A stretch of 64,000 nucleotides of DNA from Chromatiaceae bacterium (lineage in GTDB: Bacteria; Pseudomonadota; Gammaproteobacteria; Chromatiales; Chromatiaceae): positions 62,001 through 126,000 of the forward strand of contig JACDZG010000002.1 in NCBI GenBank assembly GCA_013426805.1. Reading direction: 5' to 3'. Every line of letters starts with the position of its first letter. Within the stretch, counting starts at the first letter, position 1. The position numbers and the translations under genes were made by a program. The notes below the pieces were generated by a model. That model did not search any database, was not told the origin of the DNA, and was given only the letters and a program-made list of their open reading frames with translations. Below, one piece after another: positions 41,297 through 49,926 of this stretch.

Positions 41297-41614
41297 CTAT
41301 GCGCTGTCGAGATCGGAAAAATTGCTGATCCTGACCGCGCCATCCGAGAAGCGTGCAACGACCTCCAACTGACCGCCCATCGCCTCAATGTGGCTGCGTA
41401 GCGTAGAAATGTACATATCAGTACGCCGCTCGATCTTGGCGATGGCAGGCTGCTGGACGTGCAGCACGTCGGCCAACATTTTCTGAGATAACCCCCGCGC
41501 CTGACGCAGCTCGTTCAGCGGCATCTCGGCGAGCATGGCCCGAGCCTTGGCCTCGATGCGTGCCTGAGACTCCGGAGACATCTGCGCCATTAGCGCAGCA
41601 AGCTTCTTAGCCAT
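41297..41614 (-). CDS. XRE-family antitoxin-like regulator, orphan
   Basis: 105-residue protein. The helical N terminus (MSPESQARIEAKARAMLAEM) precedes an HTH (LNELRQARGLSQKMLADVLH, QQPAIAKIERRTDMYISTLR) and the short C-terminal strand LEVVARFSDGAVRISNF. This layout is that of HigA2/RelB-like XRE antitoxins, which normally follow a RelE/HigB toxin gene. Upstream on this strand there is only a truncated frame, so no toxin is present. Confidence 0.8.
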   Translation of the reverse strand: MAKKLAALMAQMSPESQARIEAKARAMLAEMPLNELRQARGLSQKMLADVLHVQQPAIAKIERRTDMYISTLRSHIEAMGGQLEVVARFSDGAVRISNFSDLDSA

Positions 41615-41663
41615 CGACTAATCCTTCCTCTCGACGTTGGTCGGTCCCCGGTTTGGTCGCCGA

Positions 41664-41790
41664 TCAGGCGACCTGCGCGAGCGGAAGAATGATCTCAACC
41701 GACTCGTAAGGAACAGTCAAGTCTCCGGCGTCATCGCGTTCCATCACCAAGGAATGGAAGCACTTTTGCCGGAGATACCTTTTCCAGCCT
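41664..41790 (-). pseudogene. 3' fragment of an unidentified gene
   Basis: The last roughly 40 codons read WKRYLRQKCFHSLVMERDDA and then LTVPYESVEIILPLAQVA before the stop. They have coding character, but upstream the frame runs straight into a REP-like repeat (TTCGGTATCTGTA...AGATAGAG) and then overlaps a better-supported gene. It is likely a gene 3' end cut by that repeat. Identity unknown; a toxin partner of the downstream XRE antitoxin is possible by position only. Confidence 0.35.
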
Positions 41791-41799
41791 TCCCGACAG

Positions 41800-41832
41800 T
41801 TCGGTATCTGTAGCCAGAGGAAAGATAGAGAA
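41800..41832. repeat. REP-like half element shared with 40529-40560
   Basis: TTCGGTATCTGTA followed by CAG and AAGATAGA, the same core as in the GGGGACAGTTTA palindrome 1.3 kb to the left. It sits at the break point of the 41664-41790 gene fragment. Confidence 0.5.
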
Positions 41833-41904
41833 GCTGGCCCGGAACTACCCTCTCTCCAGATAGGCTGAACCGCTGTCCAACACCAGCCTAAGCGGGCTTG
41901 CGGC

Positions 41905-42543
41905 TCAATCCGCCGTGAAATACCAAACAACTTTGCGATAGCGCCAAAGATCATGGGTTTCATAGATCGCGACGAACACCATGTCGGTTGCGTCGCGGGA
42001 ACGCGGGAGCACCGGTGCATCTTGAGAAATGGGGGTAGCAACTTTTGCGTCCAGTGCCTCGGCGAGCGACAACCGATAGATCTCCCTAAGAGTAGCCCCG
42101 GGGAGATCCGAATCAACCTGTATTGGCGCAGAGTCGGCGATCGTTAAAGGAGAAATGCCGGTGCTGTACGGATGTGCAGTGCCGTCTTCCATAGGGCCTT
42201 CGCATTTCGTTGTTTGGGGATCGATCCGGTTGCAGCGATAGATCGCTTGAGCATTTATCTGTTTACTGCCAACGGTCACTCGGAATAGCTGAATCTCCTG
42301 TTCGGAAAGAAGCCGGTCTATCGCATTATACTCGCAGCCTTCCGGGTTCTCGTGGCTGGCTGCATAACGGCTCAACGCCCCGGCCGCATCGACGGCAGAC
42401 ATGTCCGGCAGTTGGGCGCGTAGCGCGCGGAACGCCGGCAGATAGGGGCAGTCGTCCGGAGCGCCTTGGGCCATTGCCAGGCTGGGGGTTAACGCGCCGG
42501 CGGCGAGACAAAGCGCAGCAGTGAACGATCTGACCGCTTTCAT
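41905..42543 (-). CDS. Exported hypothetical protein
   Basis: 212-residue protein with a clear Sec signal peptide (MKAVRSFTAALCLAAGALTP, then SLAMAQG). Conserved-looking cysteines lie at CPYLPAF, CEYNAIDRLL, YRCNRID and TKCEGP and may form disulfides in the periplasm. The ATG lies in the ATGA overlap with the upstream frame; an in-frame start 14 codons earlier is unlikely because it would bury the signal peptide. Unknown function; last gene of a three-gene overlapping chain. Confidence 0.72.
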   Translation of the reverse strand: MKAVRSFTAALCLAAGALTPSLAMAQGAPDDCPYLPAFRALRAQLPDMSAVDAAGALSRYAASHENPEGCEYNAIDRLLSEQEIQLFRVTVGSKQINAQAIYRCNRIDPQTTKCEGPMEDGTAHPYSTGISPLTIADSAPIQVDSDLPGATLREIYRLSLAEALDAKVATPISQDAPVLPRSRDATDMVFVAIYETHDLWRYRKVVWYFTAD

Positions 42544-42755
42544 GTCACCACCAATGTTCCCACGGCCTGGTCGTTCAGCCGACAAAGGATCAGTGCTTCA
42601 AGAACAGTATCCCAGCCTACGACGGGGGCGGGTTTCGCAGGCAACAGAAGCCCAAGCAATCCCGGAGATGTTTGCGCGCCCTCAATGAGATCGGCGAACC
42701 CCGCGGGTGGTGCGATATCGCGGATTGGATCGTAGATAAACTGGCGTACCGTCAC
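42540..42755 (-). CDS. Small hypothetical protein in overlapping operon
   Basis: 71-residue frame (MTVRQFIYDPIRDIAPPAGF and VVGWDTVLEALILCRLNDQA). The GTG start was chosen because it forms a GTGA overlap with the preceding gene's stop, and its own stop overlaps the next ATG in the same way. Such double coupling supports real translation. No family recognised. Confidence 0.55.
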   Translation of the reverse strand: MTVRQFIYDPIRDIAPPAGFADLIEGAQTSPGLLGLLLPAKPAPVVGWDTVLEALILCRLNDQAVGTLVVT

Positions 42756-42985
42756 GCAGCCATCGGATATGACTCCGGGATGCAAAAAGCGAGATCCGGC
42801 TGTGTCAGTAGGACGCTTGCCTTCTTTCCTTTATAGACGCCTTCTATAATCTCAAAATGCTCGCGCCCGGCTTGGGTTTCCATGCGCTTGATTTTCAGCC
42901 CAAAAGGCAGCGACACGATCACCCCGTCGGCGAGTTGTACGCGCAACCAGCAGTCGCTGGTGCGCGCGATATACTGAGCTTCCAC
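42752..42985 (-). CDS. Small hypothetical protein, DUF2442-like
   Basis: 77-residue protein with SDCWLRVQLADGVIVSLPFG, a small beta-rich fold that resembles DUF2442 proteins (weak recognition). The GTG start is chosen because GGAGG lies ten bases upstream; a GTG seven codons earlier would place that Shine-Dalgarno inside the gene. First of three genes joined by 4-bp overlaps. Confidence 0.5.
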   Translation of the reverse strand: MEAQYIARTSDCWLRVQLADGVIVSLPFGLKIKRMETQAGREHFEIIEGVYKGKKASVLLTQPDLAFCIPESYPMAA

Positions 42986-43190
42986 TATCTTTTTTCCTCC
43001 ATCCACAGGAATAAAGAACTAGTTGAGCGGTATCATGACGCCAGCAGTTTAACCATGTCAGGCACCGTTGTTCCTTAGTAGGATTCCGGCGCATCAAGAT
43101 GCTTCTCTGAGAATAGAGCGTATGATGCTGCTCTGTTGACCAACCATTCGGAATTAAGAGGATAGGAATTGCAGCGATGGTCAGGGGGTC

Positions 43191-43221
43191 GCGGGGTCAG
43201 TGATGCGAGAACTGACCCCGC
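43191..43221. terminator. GCGGGGTCAGT/ACTGACCCCGC hairpin after brnA
   Basis: Perfect 11-bp stem with a nine-base loop, 15 bases past the brnA stop on the minus strand. No T-run follows; either a Rho-assisted terminator or another REP-like unit. Confidence 0.45.
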
Positions 43222-43235
43222 TGGTTCTTTGGCTT

Positions 43236-43535
43236 CTACGCAGCCTTCGGCCCCTTCAATTCCTCGCGGATCACCCTCCGGAGCGTTGCCTCCAGATCGG
43301 CCCGCTGAAGCGAGCTTTTCAGGAACTCGTTGATGAGTGTCTGGTAGCCGCGCTCTCCGGCCATTTCCTTGAAGCGCTCTACCAGGGAAGCGTCAAGGTA
43401 CAGGGTCACGCGCTTTTTCGGTTGCACTACACGGGCATCCACGCGCTTGCGCAAGACCAGGTTGCCGGCATCGATGTCGGCCTGAGTGATGGGGGTATCC
43501 TCGTCAAAGATTGCTGTAGTAGATGTCTTGCTCAT
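43236..43535 (-). CDS. brnA: BrnA-type ribbon-helix-helix antitoxin (orphan)
   Basis: 99-residue antitoxin. The N terminus is acidic and flexible, and the ribbon-helix-helix part reads KKRVTLYLDASLVERFKEMA followed by GYQTLINEFLKSSLQ, the BrnA signature. BrnA neutralises the RelE-fold ribonuclease BrnT and represses the brnTA promoter. The gene still starts inside the 3' end of brnT, as in intact operons, but only the last 24 codons of brnT remain. Confidence 0.85.
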   Translation of the reverse strand: MSKTSTTAIFDEDTPITQADIDAGNLVLRKRVDARVVQPKKRVTLYLDASLVERFKEMAGERGYQTLINEFLKSSLQRADLEATLRRVIREELKGPKAA

Positions 43536-43578
43536 TTCGCTCGGCCTTACGCATCGAAATCACCCGGAGCGCATAAGC
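43504..43578 (-). pseudogene. brnT toxin 3' remnant
   Basis: Upstream of and overlapping brnA in another frame, the minus strand reads ALRVISMRKAERNEQDIYYS to a stop. This is the conserved BrnT C terminus (RIISARKA-type motif). An in-frame stop lies just upstream and the remaining roughly 70 toxin codons are absent, so the toxin is dead. Confidence 0.7.
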
Positions 43579-43580
43579 TC

Positions 43581-43610
43581 ATCATATTCATATATTTATG
43601 CATACGTCAA
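43581..43610 (-). promoter_or_regulatory. Putative brnTA promoter
   Basis: On the minus strand TTGACG and TATGAT are spaced by 18 bases in an AT-rich stretch, 45 bases before the brnA ATG. A GCATAA...TTATGC dyad spans the -10 region and could be the BrnA operator. The promoter seems to have survived the loss of brnT. Confidence 0.5.
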
Positions 43611-43655
43611 GAGGGAGGTTTGGGATCATGAGGAAGGCGGTACCTACGGCTCGCG

Positions 43656-43741
43656 GTGCGGTTCGTTCCTGATCCTGCCGGCAAATCCTGCAACCAGTTG
43701 GATCGCGAATGATACGGTTCGTGCCTCACCGCATCCTACGC
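43656..43741. repeat. Dispersed GTGAGGAACGAACCGCA-type repeat pair
   Basis: GGTGCGGTTCGTTCCTGATCC on the left and ACGGTTCGTGCCTCACCGCATCCTACG on the right are degenerate relatives of the strong inverted repeat after mazF. They fill the space between the brnTA promoter and hypF. Confidence 0.5.
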
Positions 43742-43806
43742 CCGGCTCATCCGGTTGGCTTCTCGGCAGGCCAAGGCGGAAGCCTTGAACTCCAAACGCC
43801 CAGCCG

Positions 43807-46233
43807 TTAGCGCGCGGCGGCGGCAATGACCGCCTGACCAAGCGACAGGCCACCGTCGTTGGCCGGTACCTGGCGGTGGCTCATCGGGGTCAAGCCCTGT
43901 TCGCGCAGACGTTCGCTCACGCCTTCGAGTACCAAACGGTTCTGGAAGACGCCGCCGGACAGGGCGACGTGATCCAGTCCGGCGGCACGGGCCAAATCCG
44001 CGGCCAGGGCGGTGACGGCGGTGCAGAACCCCAGATGGAAGCGCAGGGCGATCCGGGCCGGCGTGATTCCGGCGGCCAGGTCGGCGAAGACGGCGGACCA
44101 CAGCGGCGCCGGATCGAGCAGGGTGCCGGCGGCCGTGTCGATGCGGCCAAACGGGTAGCCGTCACCGGCCGAGGCCGATCCCGTGGCCGCGGTCGCCAGG
44201 GCTTCCAGTTCGATGGCCGCCTGGCCTTCATAGGCAATGCCGGCGGCGCAGAGGCCGAGGGCGGCGGCCACGGCGTCGAACAGGCGCCCGGCGGAACTGG
44301 TCAAGGGGGCGTTGAGCCGACGCTCCATCAGGGTGCGCAGCAGGGAGATCGGCCGCTCGGCCAGGCGGCGCGTGAGTTCCAAATCCGGCCAGCGGTGGTG
44401 GAACGCCTCCCAGCCGAAACAGACCTCGATCTGGGCGAGCAGGTTGCGCCAGGGTTCCAGGATGGCGCGGGTGCCGCCCGGCATGGGCACGGGCCGCAGC
44501 CAGCCGACCCGCCGATAGGCCCGATAGTCGGCGATCAGGAATTCGCCGCCCCAGAGGGTGCCGTCCGCGCCGTAGCCCAGACCGTCCAGGGCGATGCCGA
44601 GCACCGGCCCGGCGTCGAGCGGCCAGCCCAGGTCGGCGAGAACCGCGGCGATATGGGCATGGTGGTGCTGGACCTCGATCAGCGCGAGCCCGCCGTGCGC
44701 CGCCCGTGCCCGGCCGGTCTGGGTCGAGCGGTAGTCCGGATGCAGGTCGACCGCGCAGCGCTCCGGGCGGTGTTCGAACAGGGCCAGATAGAGGTCGATG
44801 GTGCGTTCATATTCGCGGGCGGTGCGGGCGTCCTCCAGGTCGCCCAGGTGCTGGGAGAGGATCGCCTGGCCGTTCTTGAGCAAGCAAATGGTGTTTTTGA
44901 GTTCGCCGCCGCAGGCCAGCACCGGCGGTGCCGCCGCGAACCCCGGCGGCAACCGGAGCGGCGCCGGGGCATAGCCGCGCGCCCGCCGCAACAGGCGCGG
45001 CGCCCCGTCCATCAGGCGCACCACCGAATCGTCCGCCCGGTTGATGATGGCCCGGTCGTGCAGCAGCGCGGCGTCCGCCAGCCCGCCGAGCCGCTCCAGC
45101 GCATCGGCGTTGTCGATGCACTGGGGTTCCTCGCTGAGATTGCCGCTGGTCATCACCAGCGGCCGGTTCCAGTCGGCCAGCAACAGCAGGTGCAGCGGGC
45201 TGTAGGGGAGCATGAAGCCGAGGGTGGCTTGGCCGGGCGCCAAATCCGGCGCCAGGGCCGGACCGGTTGGTGTCGGCAGGCGGTCGAGCAGACAGATGGG
45301 CGCGGCCGGACTGGTGAGCAGGGCCGCCGGCGCCTCCCCCGCCGCGCAATAACGCCGGATCACCATCAGATCGCGCGCCATCAGGGCGAAGGGTTTCTGA
45401 AAGCGCCGCTTGCGCCGCCGCAGCTCGGCCACGGCGTCGACGTTCGCGGCATCACAGGCCAGGTGGAAGCCGCCGAGGCCCTTGATGGCGAGGATTCGGC
45501 CTTGCGCCAGCAGGCGGCCGGCGGCGGCGATGGCGTCCGTGTTCTGGTTCGGGTCCGACAGCGCGCTGCCCTCCCCGTCCGCCAGCCAGACCCGCGGCCC
45601 GCACACCGGACAGGCATTCGGCTGGGCATGAAAGCGCCGGTCGGCCGGGTCCGCGTACTCGGCGGCACAGGCCGGACACATAGGAAAAACCGCCATGCTG
45701 GTATTGGCGCGGTCGTAGGGGATAGCCTGAATGATGGTGAGGCGCGGTCCGCAGTGGGTGCAGTTGGTGAAAGGATAGCGGTACCGGCGATCGGCCGGGT
45801 CCTGAATCTCGCGGGCACAGGCAGCACAGGTGGCCGCATCCGCCACCACGCCGGTGCGCACAGCAGTGGCGTCGCTCGCCAGGATCTGGAAGTCGGGCAG
45901 CCGCGGGCGCGGCAGATCCAGAGCGACGCGCTCGATTGAATCGATCCGCGCCAGCGGCGGGCACTCCGCCCGCAGTCGTTCGCACAGCCGGTCGAGCCGC
46001 TCCGCCCCGTCCTCGTCAGGCACCCAGACGCGGATCAGCACCCCATCGCCGTCGTTGCGCACGTCACCCCGGAGCCCCAGGTCGCGCGCCAGACGCCAGA
46101 CCGTCGGCCGAAAGCCGACGCCTTGAACCAGACCGCGGACGCGGATGGATTGCGCCAGGGTGAATGGAGCCTCGGTGTGAGGAAATCCAGGCTTCAGGCT
46201 GATCGTCTCTTGCGGCGAGGCACCCAAGGGCAT
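43807..46233 (-). CDS. hypF: [NiFe]-hydrogenase maturation carbamoyltransferase HypF
   Basis: 808-residue maturation factor that makes the thiocarbamate on HypE, the precursor of the cyanide ligands of [NiFe]-hydrogenase. Domains in order are acylphosphatase (RVRGLVQGVGFRPTVWRLA, about residues 30-115), paired zinc fingers (CAACAREIQDPADRRYRY, NCTHCGPR, CPACAAEYADP, CPVCGPR), a YrdC/Sua5-like domain (about 205-400, IKGLGGFHLACDA), and a Kae1-like carbamoyltransferase with EVQHHHAHIAAVL and LSGGVFQNRLV. Length and all motifs are normal. No other hyp or hydrogenase gene is in the window. Confidence 0.95.
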   Translation of the reverse strand: MPLGASPQETISLKPGFPHTEAPFTLAQSIRVRGLVQGVGFRPTVWRLARDLGLRGDVRNDGDGVLIRVWVPDEDGAERLDRLCERLRAECPPLARIDSIERVALDLPRPRLPDFQILASDATAVRTGVVADAATCAACAREIQDPADRRYRYPFTNCTHCGPRLTIIQAIPYDRANTSMAVFPMCPACAAEYADPADRRFHAQPNACPVCGPRVWLADGEGSALSDPNQNTDAIAAAGRLLAQGRILAIKGLGGFHLACDAANVDAVAELRRRKRRFQKPFALMARDLMVIRRYCAAGEAPAALLTSPAAPICLLDRLPTPTGPALAPDLAPGQATLGFMLPYSPLHLLLLADWNRPLVMTSGNLSEEPQCIDNADALERLGGLADAALLHDRAIINRADDSVVRLMDGAPRLLRRARGYAPAPLRLPPGFAAAPPVLACGGELKNTICLLKNGQAILSQHLGDLEDARTAREYERTIDLYLALFEHRPERCAVDLHPDYRSTQTGRARAAHGGLALIEVQHHHAHIAAVLADLGWPLDAGPVLGIALDGLGYGADGTLWGGEFLIADYRAYRRVGWLRPVPMPGGTRAILEPWRNLLAQIEVCFGWEAFHHRWPDLELTRRLAERPISLLRTLMERRLNAPLTSSAGRLFDAVAAALGLCAAGIAYEGQAAIELEALATAATGSASAGDGYPFGRIDTAAGTLLDPAPLWSAVFADLAAGITPARIALRFHLGFCTAVTALAADLARAAGLDHVALSGGVFQNRLVLEGVSERLREQGLTPMSHRQVPANDGGLSLGQAVIAAAAR

Positions 46234-46273
46234 AACATTGTTCTCACATTCGATCCAGTCTTTGTCAGTCTAT

Positions 46274-46522
46274 ATGAGAACGACCCTCCGCAAGATCGGC
46301 AACTCGCAAGGCGTCCTGATTCCAAAGGCGCTGCTCGCCCAGACTGGGATCGACCAAGCGGTCGAGTTGGCTGTTGAAGACGGCGCTATCGTGTTGCGCA
46401 AACCCAAGTCGGCCGTACGGGAAGGCTGGGCCGAGGCCAGCCGGGCACTCGCCGCGGCGGGCGACGACGCACGCGTCTGGCCCGAATTCGCCAACGCGGA
46501 TGACGCCGAATGGGAATGGTGA
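46274..46522 (+). CDS. mazE: MazE-family AbrB-type antitoxin
   Basis: 82-residue antitoxin with an AbrB/SpoVT fold (TTLRKIGNSQGVLIPKALLA, VELAVEDGAIVLRKP). The acidic C terminus (EFANADDAEWEW) would wrap around the MazF toxin. The ATG is chosen because MRTTLRKIGNS is the family start; no strong Shine-Dalgarno is visible. It overlaps mazF by 13 bases, the usual antitoxin-first order. Confidence 0.88.
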   Translation: MRTTLRKIGNSQGVLIPKALLAQTGIDQAVELAVEDGAIVLRKPKSAVREGWAEASRALAAAGDDARVWPEFANADDAEWEW

Positions 46523-46836
46523 CACGGGGTGAGGTTTGGCTCGCTGCGCTCGATCCAACGGTCGGCAGTGAACTTCAGAAAACGCGCCCGTGCGTTGTCG
46601 TGTCACCACCCGAACTCAACACGTATCTACGAACCGTCATCGTTGCACCGATGACGACCGGCAGTCACCCGACTCCGTTCAGGGTGCCGGTACTCTTCCA
46701 GCACAAATCAGGCTTGATTGTGCTGGACCAAATCAGAGCCCTGGACAAAACCCGCCTCATTCGCAAACTCGGCACACTGGACAGCAAGACACTCGGCGAC
46801 ACACTCACCGTACTGCAAGACCTGTTCGCGCAATAG
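46510..46836 (+). CDS. mazF: MazF/PemK-family mRNA interferase toxin
   Basis: 108-residue toxin. It has the conserved start RGEVWLAALDPTVGSELQKT, followed by RPCVVVSPPELN, IVAPMTTG, and DQIRALDKTRLIRKLG with the catalytic Arg/Thr region. It cleaves RNA at short sequences when MazE is degraded. Start codons at ATG 1 and 3 are both possible. The pair appears intact. Confidence 0.92.
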   Translation: MGMVTRGEVWLAALDPTVGSELQKTRPCVVVSPPELNTYLRTVIVAPMTTGSHPTPFRVPVLFQHKSGLIVLDQIRALDKTRLIRKLGTLDSKTLGDTLTVLQDLFAQ

Positions 46837-46879
46837 TTCGCATCGCGACGATGGTCGCCGTTTCGGCCACCACGGATCT

Positions 46880-47003
46880 CGTAGGGTGCGGTGAGGAACG
46901 AACCGCACCAACGGCCGGCAGTGCGTTCGCTCCCGGCACTGATGGTAATTCTCCTAACCGCCGAATCGCGAACGATGCGGTTCGTTCCTCACCGCATCCT
47001 ACG
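46880..47003. repeat. Large inverted repeat of GTAGG(G)TGCGGTGAGGAACGAACC arms
   Basis: Left arm 46880-46907 and right arm 46974-47003 are near-perfect reverse complements of about 27 bp, each itself partly palindromic (TGCGGT...ACCGCA). They separate the convergent mazF and ABC-ATPase genes and could terminate both. Related single copies occur at 40.25 and 43.7 kb. Confidence 0.75.
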
Positions 47004-47026
47004 ACCTGCCGGAATGACGCTGCACG

Positions 47027-49054
47027 TTACGCTGGAACGCAGTTTTCGGCTGCCCGAATGCAATGCACGATCCGGTCGGCGCCAAGTCGCGTCTCCCCCG
47101 GATAAACCCGACTGCATTCCGCGATCGCCTCCGGGCACCGGGGATGAAAGTAACAGCCGGTCGGCGGGTTGGCCGGCGACGGCATATCACCTTCCAGACG
47201 AATCACCGCACGGCGCTTGGCCGCGTCCACCACCGGCACGGCGGAGAGCAGCGCGCGGGTGTAAGGGTGCCGGGGGTCGTCCAGCACCTGATCGACCGGA
47301 CCCCGCTCCACCACCCGGCCCAGATACATGACGGCGACTTCATGGGCCAGGTAGGAGACGACCGAAATGTTGTGGGTGATGAAGAGATAAGCGAGTCCGA
47401 GCCGGTCTTGCAGGTCTTTCAGCAGGTTCAGGATTTGCGCCTGGACCGAGACATCCAGTGCGCTGGTGGGCTCGTCGCAGACGATGAGCTTGGGCTCCAC
47501 TGCGAGCGCGCGGGCGATGCACAGTCGCTGGCGCTGGCCGCCGGAAAACTCGTGCGGATAGCGGTCCGCGGCTTCCGGGGCCATGCCGACCAAATCCAGC
47601 AGTGCGGCCACCCGCTGCATGCGCCCGGCCCGACTCCGCTCAATGCCCAGCGCCTGTAAGCCCTCGCCGATAATGTCGCCGACCAGCATGCGCGGGTTCA
47701 TGGCGGCGAAGGGGTCCTGGAAAATGATCTGCAGGTCTTTGCGGAAGGGCCGCATCCGCCGATAGCCCAGGCCGCGCAGTTCCCGGCCCAGATAGCGCAC
47801 CGAGCCGCCGGTGGGCGGTATGAGTTGCAGCAGCCCCAGGCCGGCCGTGGTCTTGCCGCAGCCGGACTCGCCGACCAGGGCCAGGGTGCGGCCGGCCTGA
47901 AGACTGAGCGAGACACCGTCCACCGCCCGCACCTGTCCCACGATGCGGCGAAAGACACCGCGATGGATGGGGAAATGCACGGCAAGATCCTGGACGTCGA
48001 GCAGACCCGCCGCGCCCGCCGGCCCGACCGCCGGCAGCGGCTCGGCCGGCGACGGCGTGAGGGTCGGCGCCGCAACCCCGGACCTGTCCCCGGACCACAG
48101 GTGACAGCGCACCCCGCGTCCCGCTCCCAGCACTGTCCACTCGGGGACCTGGCCGCGGCATTCCGGCAGCACATCGGCACACCGCGGGGCAAACCGGCAG
48201 CCGACGAAGGTCTGGTCGAGCGGCGGCACCCGGCCGGGGATGACGGCGAGTCTGGCCTCGCGCTTGTCGGCGCTGGGCAGGCTGTCCATCAGTCGGCGGC
48301 TATAGGGATGGGCGGGGGCGGCGAAGAACTCGCCGACGCTCGCGGTCTCGACGATCTGACCGGCATACATCACCGCCAGCCGATCGGCGGTCTCGGCCAC
48401 CACGCCCAGATCGTGGGTGATGAGCAGCACGGCCATCTCGGTGCTCTGCTGCAACTCCTTCAGCAGTCGCAAGACCTGGGCCTGGATGGTGACATCGAGC
48501 GCCGTTGTGGGCTCGTCGGCGATCAGCAGTTGCGGATCGCCGGCCAAGGCCATGGCGATCATGACCCGCTGTTTCATGCCGCCGGAGAGTTGATGCGGGT
48601 ACTCGGCGATGCGCCGCGCCGGGTCGGGAATGCCCACCGCGTCGAGCAGTTCCAGCACGCGCTCCTCCACCAGGCGGGCCGGCCGGCCCTCGTGCACGCG
48701 CACCGCCTCGCCGATCTGCTCGCCGACCGTCAGCACCGGGTTCAGCGAGGTCTGGGGCTCCTGAAAGATCATCGCCATGCGTCCGCCGCGCACGCCGCGC
48801 ATCTGCGCCTCGGTCAGGCGCAAGAGGTCGGTGTCCGCCAGCCGCACCGCGCCGGCACTGATCCGCCCGCCGGGGGGCAGCAGACGCATCAGCGAGAGCG
48901 CGGTCATGGATTTACCGCAGCCGGATTCGCCGAGCAGGGCGAAGGTCTCACCCTCGCGCAGGGTCAGATCCAGCCCGTCGACCACCCGTGCCGGGGTGTC
49001 GGCGGGTCCGATGTCGGTGGTGAGGCGCTCGACTTCGAGCAGGATGTCCGTCAT
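47027..49054 (-). CDS. Oligopeptide/dipeptide ABC transporter ATP-binding protein, two fused ATPases (YejF/GsiA-like)
   Basis: 675-residue protein containing two complete ABC ATPases. The first has Walker [10 protein letters not shown], signature [15 protein letters not shown] and Walker [13 protein letters not shown]. The second, from about residue 345, has [28 protein letters not shown] and [12 protein letters not shown]. Each is followed by the oligopeptide-type C-terminal extension with clustered cysteines ([18 protein letters not shown]). It corresponds to DppD plus DppF in one chain. The permease and binding-protein genes are not adjacent, so the substrate is open. Confidence 0.93.
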   Translation of the reverse strand: MTDILLEVERLTTDIGPADTPARVVDGLDLTLREGETFALLGESGCGKSMTALSLMRLLPPGGRISAGAVRLADTDLLRLTEAQMRGVRGGRMAMIFQEPQTSLNPVLTVGEQIGEAVRVHEGRPARLVEERVLELLDAVGIPDPARRIAEYPHQLSGGMKQRVMIAMALAGDPQLLIADEPTTALDVTIQAQVLRLLKELQQSTEMAVLLITHDLGVVAETADRLAVMYAGQIVETASVGEFFAAPAHPYSRRLMDSLPSADKREARLAVIPGRVPPLDQTFVGCRFAPRCADVLPECRGQVPEWTVLGAGRGVRCHLWSGDRSGVAAPTLTPSPAEPLPAVGPAGAAGLLDVQDLAVHFPIHRGVFRRIVGQVRAVDGVSLSLQAGRTLALVGESGCGKTTAGLGLLQLIPPTGGSVRYLGRELRGLGYRRMRPFRKDLQIIFQDPFAAMNPRMLVGDIIGEGLQALGIERSRAGRMQRVAALLDLVGMAPEAADRYPHEFSGGQRQRLCIARALAVEPKLIVCDEPTSALDVSVQAQILNLLKDLQDRLGLAYLFITHNISVVSYLAHEVAVMYLGRVVERGPVDQVLDDPRHPYTRALLSAVPVVDAAKRRAVIRLEGDMPSPANPPTGCYFHPRCPEAIAECSRVYPGETRLGADRIVHCIRAAENCVPA

Positions 49055-49099
49055 GGATAGATCACTTGATTCATTGGCGGCTGAGTGTGCATGTTTGGG

Positions 49100-49870
49100 T
49101 CAGTCAACGGGCAAGCGCAGCACGGCGGCGGCGTTCGCGGTGGTCTGCTCCGCCAACCGCAGCGGGTCCTCACCGCGCACCTGGGCCAAGGCCGCCAGCA
49201 CATCCGGCAGGTACTCCGGACTGTTGCGCTCGCCCTGGTGGGCGGCGACGGTCAGATCCGGGGCATCGGTCTCCAGCACGATGGACGCGACGGGCAAGGC
49301 CGCGGCCATGGCCCGGAGCTTGTTGGACCGCTCGAAAGTCAGCATCCCGCCGAAGCCGAGCGCAAACCCCAGGTCGCGATAGCGGCGCGCTTCTTCGCCC
49401 CCGCCGCTGAAGGCATGGGCGATCCCGCCACACACCGGGATGCGCTTGAGCGTCGCCAGCACCTGCTCGTGCGCCTTGCGCACATGCAGCAACACCGGCA
49501 GGCCGGCCGTCCGGGCGATCACGAGTTGGGCCTCGAACAGCGCCTGCTGGCGGTCGCGATCCAGCTCCCGGACGTAATAATCGAGCCCGATCTCACCGAT
49601 GGCCGTCGGACGGACGTCGGCCAGCGCCCGCTCCAGTGCGGTCAGGTCGGCATCTTGGTGCTGCTCCAGATAGACCGGGTGCAATCCCAGCGCCGGGTAG
49701 AGATCCGCCGCCGTGGCGCACAAGGCCAGCAGCCCCGGCCAACCCGCGCGATGGATGGCCGGGATCACCAGTCCGGTCACCCCGGCCGCGCGAGTCCGGG
49801 CGAGCACGGCCCCTCGGTCCGGGTCGAACTCGGCAACGTCCAGATGGCAGTGGGTATCGATCAGCACCAT
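49100..49870 (-). CDS. TatD-family metal-dependent deoxyribonuclease
   Basis: 256-residue TIM-barrel metallohydrolase. Metal ligands are visible in LIDTHCHLD, EIGLDYY, LLHVRKAHEQ, IAHAFSGG and LETDAPDL. The short form resembles YjjV. Expected to act as a 3'-5' DNA exonuclease or in removing damaged DNA. Lies between the ABC ATPase and the DUF2058 gene on the same strand. Confidence 0.92.
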   Translation of the reverse strand: MVLIDTHCHLDVAEFDPDRGAVLARTRAAGVTGLVIPAIHRAGWPGLLALCATAADLYPALGLHPVYLEQHQDADLTALERALADVRPTAIGEIGLDYYVRELDRDRQQALFEAQLVIARTAGLPVLLHVRKAHEQVLATLKRIPVCGGIAHAFSGGGEEARRYRDLGFALGFGGMLTFERSNKLRAMAAALPVASIVLETDAPDLTVAAHQGERNSPEYLPDVLAALAQVRGEDPLRLAEQTTANAAAVLRLPVD

Positions 49871-49926
49871 GGCCGAGCCCCGACGGTCACCATGCTCCGT
49901 GCCTCCGTGTCGCCGTGACAGAACAC

